A stretch of DNA of 64,000 bases from Siphonodentalium dalli (taxonomy: Eukaryota; Mollusca; Scaphopoda; Gadilida; Siphonodentaliidae). How positions within the stretch are numbered: the first letter of the stretch is position 1; every line of letters starts with the position of its first letter. A program made the position numbers and the translations under genes. Below, one piece after another: positions 63,161-64,000 of this stretch. The notes beneath the pieces were generated by a model. It made no database searches. It had not been told where the DNA came from and saw only the letters and a list, made by a program, of their open reading frames with translations. Location: NCBI GenBank assembly GCA_032622095.1, contig CP136063.1, forward strand, positions 12,065,814 to 12,129,813. The letters are read 5' to 3'.

Positions 63161-64000
63161 CATATCATGTGTCGAGTCAGGTGGTCATATCATGTGTCGA
63201 GTCAGGTGGTCATAGCATGTGTCGAGTCAGGTGGTCATATCAGGTGTCGAGTCAGGTGGTCATATCATGTGTCGAGTCAGGTGGTGATATCATGTGTCGA
63301 GTCAGGTGGTCATATCATGTGTCGAATCAGGTGGTCATATCATGTGTCGAGTCAGGTGGTCATATCATGTGTCGAGTCAGGTGATCATATCATGTGTGGA
63401 GTCAGGTGGTCATATCATGTGTCGAGTCAGGTGGTCATATCATGTGTCGAGTCAGGTGGTCATATCATGTGTAGAGTCAGGTGGTCATATCATATGTCGA
63501 GTCAGGTGGTCATATCATGTGTCGAGTCAGGTGGTCATATCATGTGTCGAGTCACGTGGTCATATCATGTGTCGAGTCAGGTGGTCATATCATGTGTCGA
63601 GTCAGGTGGTCATATCATGTGTCGAGTCAGGTGGTCATATCATGTGTCGAGTCAGGTGGTCATATCATGTGTCGAGTCAGGTGGTCATATCATGTGTCGA
63701 GTCAGGTGGTCATAGAATGTGTCGAGTCAGGTGATCATATCATGTGTCGAGTCAGGTGATCATAGCATGTGTCGAGTCAGGTGGTCATATCATGTGTCGA
63801 GTCAGGTGGTCATATCATGTGTCGAGTCAGGTGGTCATAGCATGTGTCGAGTCAGGTGGTCATATCATGTGTCGAGTCAGGTGGTCATATCATGTGTCGA
63901 GTCAGGTGATCATATCATGTGTAGAGTCAGGTGATCATATCATGTGTCGAGTCAGGTGGTCATATCATGTGTCGAGTCAGGTGGTCATATGTGTCGAGTC

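Larger units (their letters stand above)
35197..64000 (+). repeat. 25 bp satellite array, right arm
   Basis: Same monomer and same orientation as the left arm, roughly 1150 copies by length, running off the end of the window. The same variant set is present. No non-satellite sequence was seen in it. Some unusual monomers occur only here, such as ATGTGCAGAGTTACGTGG near 47522 and ATGTGCAGACTTACGTGG near 47972 and 48969. Long + strand open frames (up to 447 codons at 49270-50613) result from the stop-free consensus and are not called as genes. Confidence 0.98.
47190..64000 (+). repeat. Outer satellite domain A', TAGCATG/CACGTG type
   Basis: TAGGATG nearly disappears; I saw it only in a small patch near 48664-48770. 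TAGCATG, TAGAATG (near 50672, 52359, 53955, 55804, 59125 and 63714), 22 bp CATATG monomers, GTGGGCA and CACGTG variants return. The domain is built from large duplicated blocks described separately and resembles the left outer domain. Confidence 0.85.

Noticed and set aside
1-64000. CENP-B box in the satellite
   Set aside because: The monomer lacks the TTCG and CGGG core bases of the mammalian CENP-B box, so a centromere role cannot be argued from this motif.

Overview
This 64 kb window is eukaryotic satellite DNA with no protein-coding or RNA gene that I can support. It has three parts. (1) Positions 1-22616 are a tandem array of a 25 bp monomer. (2) Positions 22617-35196 are a block of AT-rich DNA built from head-to-tail copies of a 3211 bp unit, with a 100 N assembly gap inside the first copy. 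(3) Positions 35197-64000 are the same 25 bp satellite again, in the same orientation. By length the two arms hold roughly 900 and 1150 monomers. The organism cannot be named from this sequence. The scale of the array, its nested repeats and the lack of genes fit heterochromatin (pericentromeric, subtelomeric or interstitial) of an animal or other eukaryote rather than a microbe.

The consensus monomer reads TATCATGTGTCGA (positions 1-13) followed by GTCAGGTGGTCA (positions 14-25). Most variation falls at a few sites: T3G, T3G plus C4G (giving TAGGATG), T6C, C11A (loses the CpG), G14T, G18C, G22A, T23G, and a 3 bp deletion that makes 22 bp monomers containing CATATG. These variants are zoned. 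TAGGATG is absent from 1-5850, frequent from 5851 to the insert and from the insert to about 47.2 kb, and nearly absent after that. The 3211 bp block therefore sits inside a TAGGATG-rich inner domain flanked by two related outer domains. The outer domains share a ~4 kb duplicated stretch (about 1.94-5.85 kb and 59.2-63.2 kb). Higher-order repeats exist at many scales: 50, 125, 225, 275, 300 and 400 bp, about 1 kb, about 2 kb and about 5 kb.

The 3211 bp unit is composite. It holds three tandem 62 bp repeats, then three diverged ~345 bp sub-repeats that keep two small hairpins, then a fourth partial one. One sub-repeat is interrupted by about 310 bp. There are two perfect TGACGTCA palindromes per unit. 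The copies looked identical wherever I compared them. The block enters and leaves the satellite at different phases of the unit, with a few bases of microhomology and no target-site duplication that I can see. That suggests insertion or amplification of a concatemer rather than ordinary transposition.

Many long open frames exist in the satellite, but only on the + strand and in all three frames. They arise because the 25 bp monomer lacks stops in its consensus and 25 is not a multiple of 3. They are not treated as genes.
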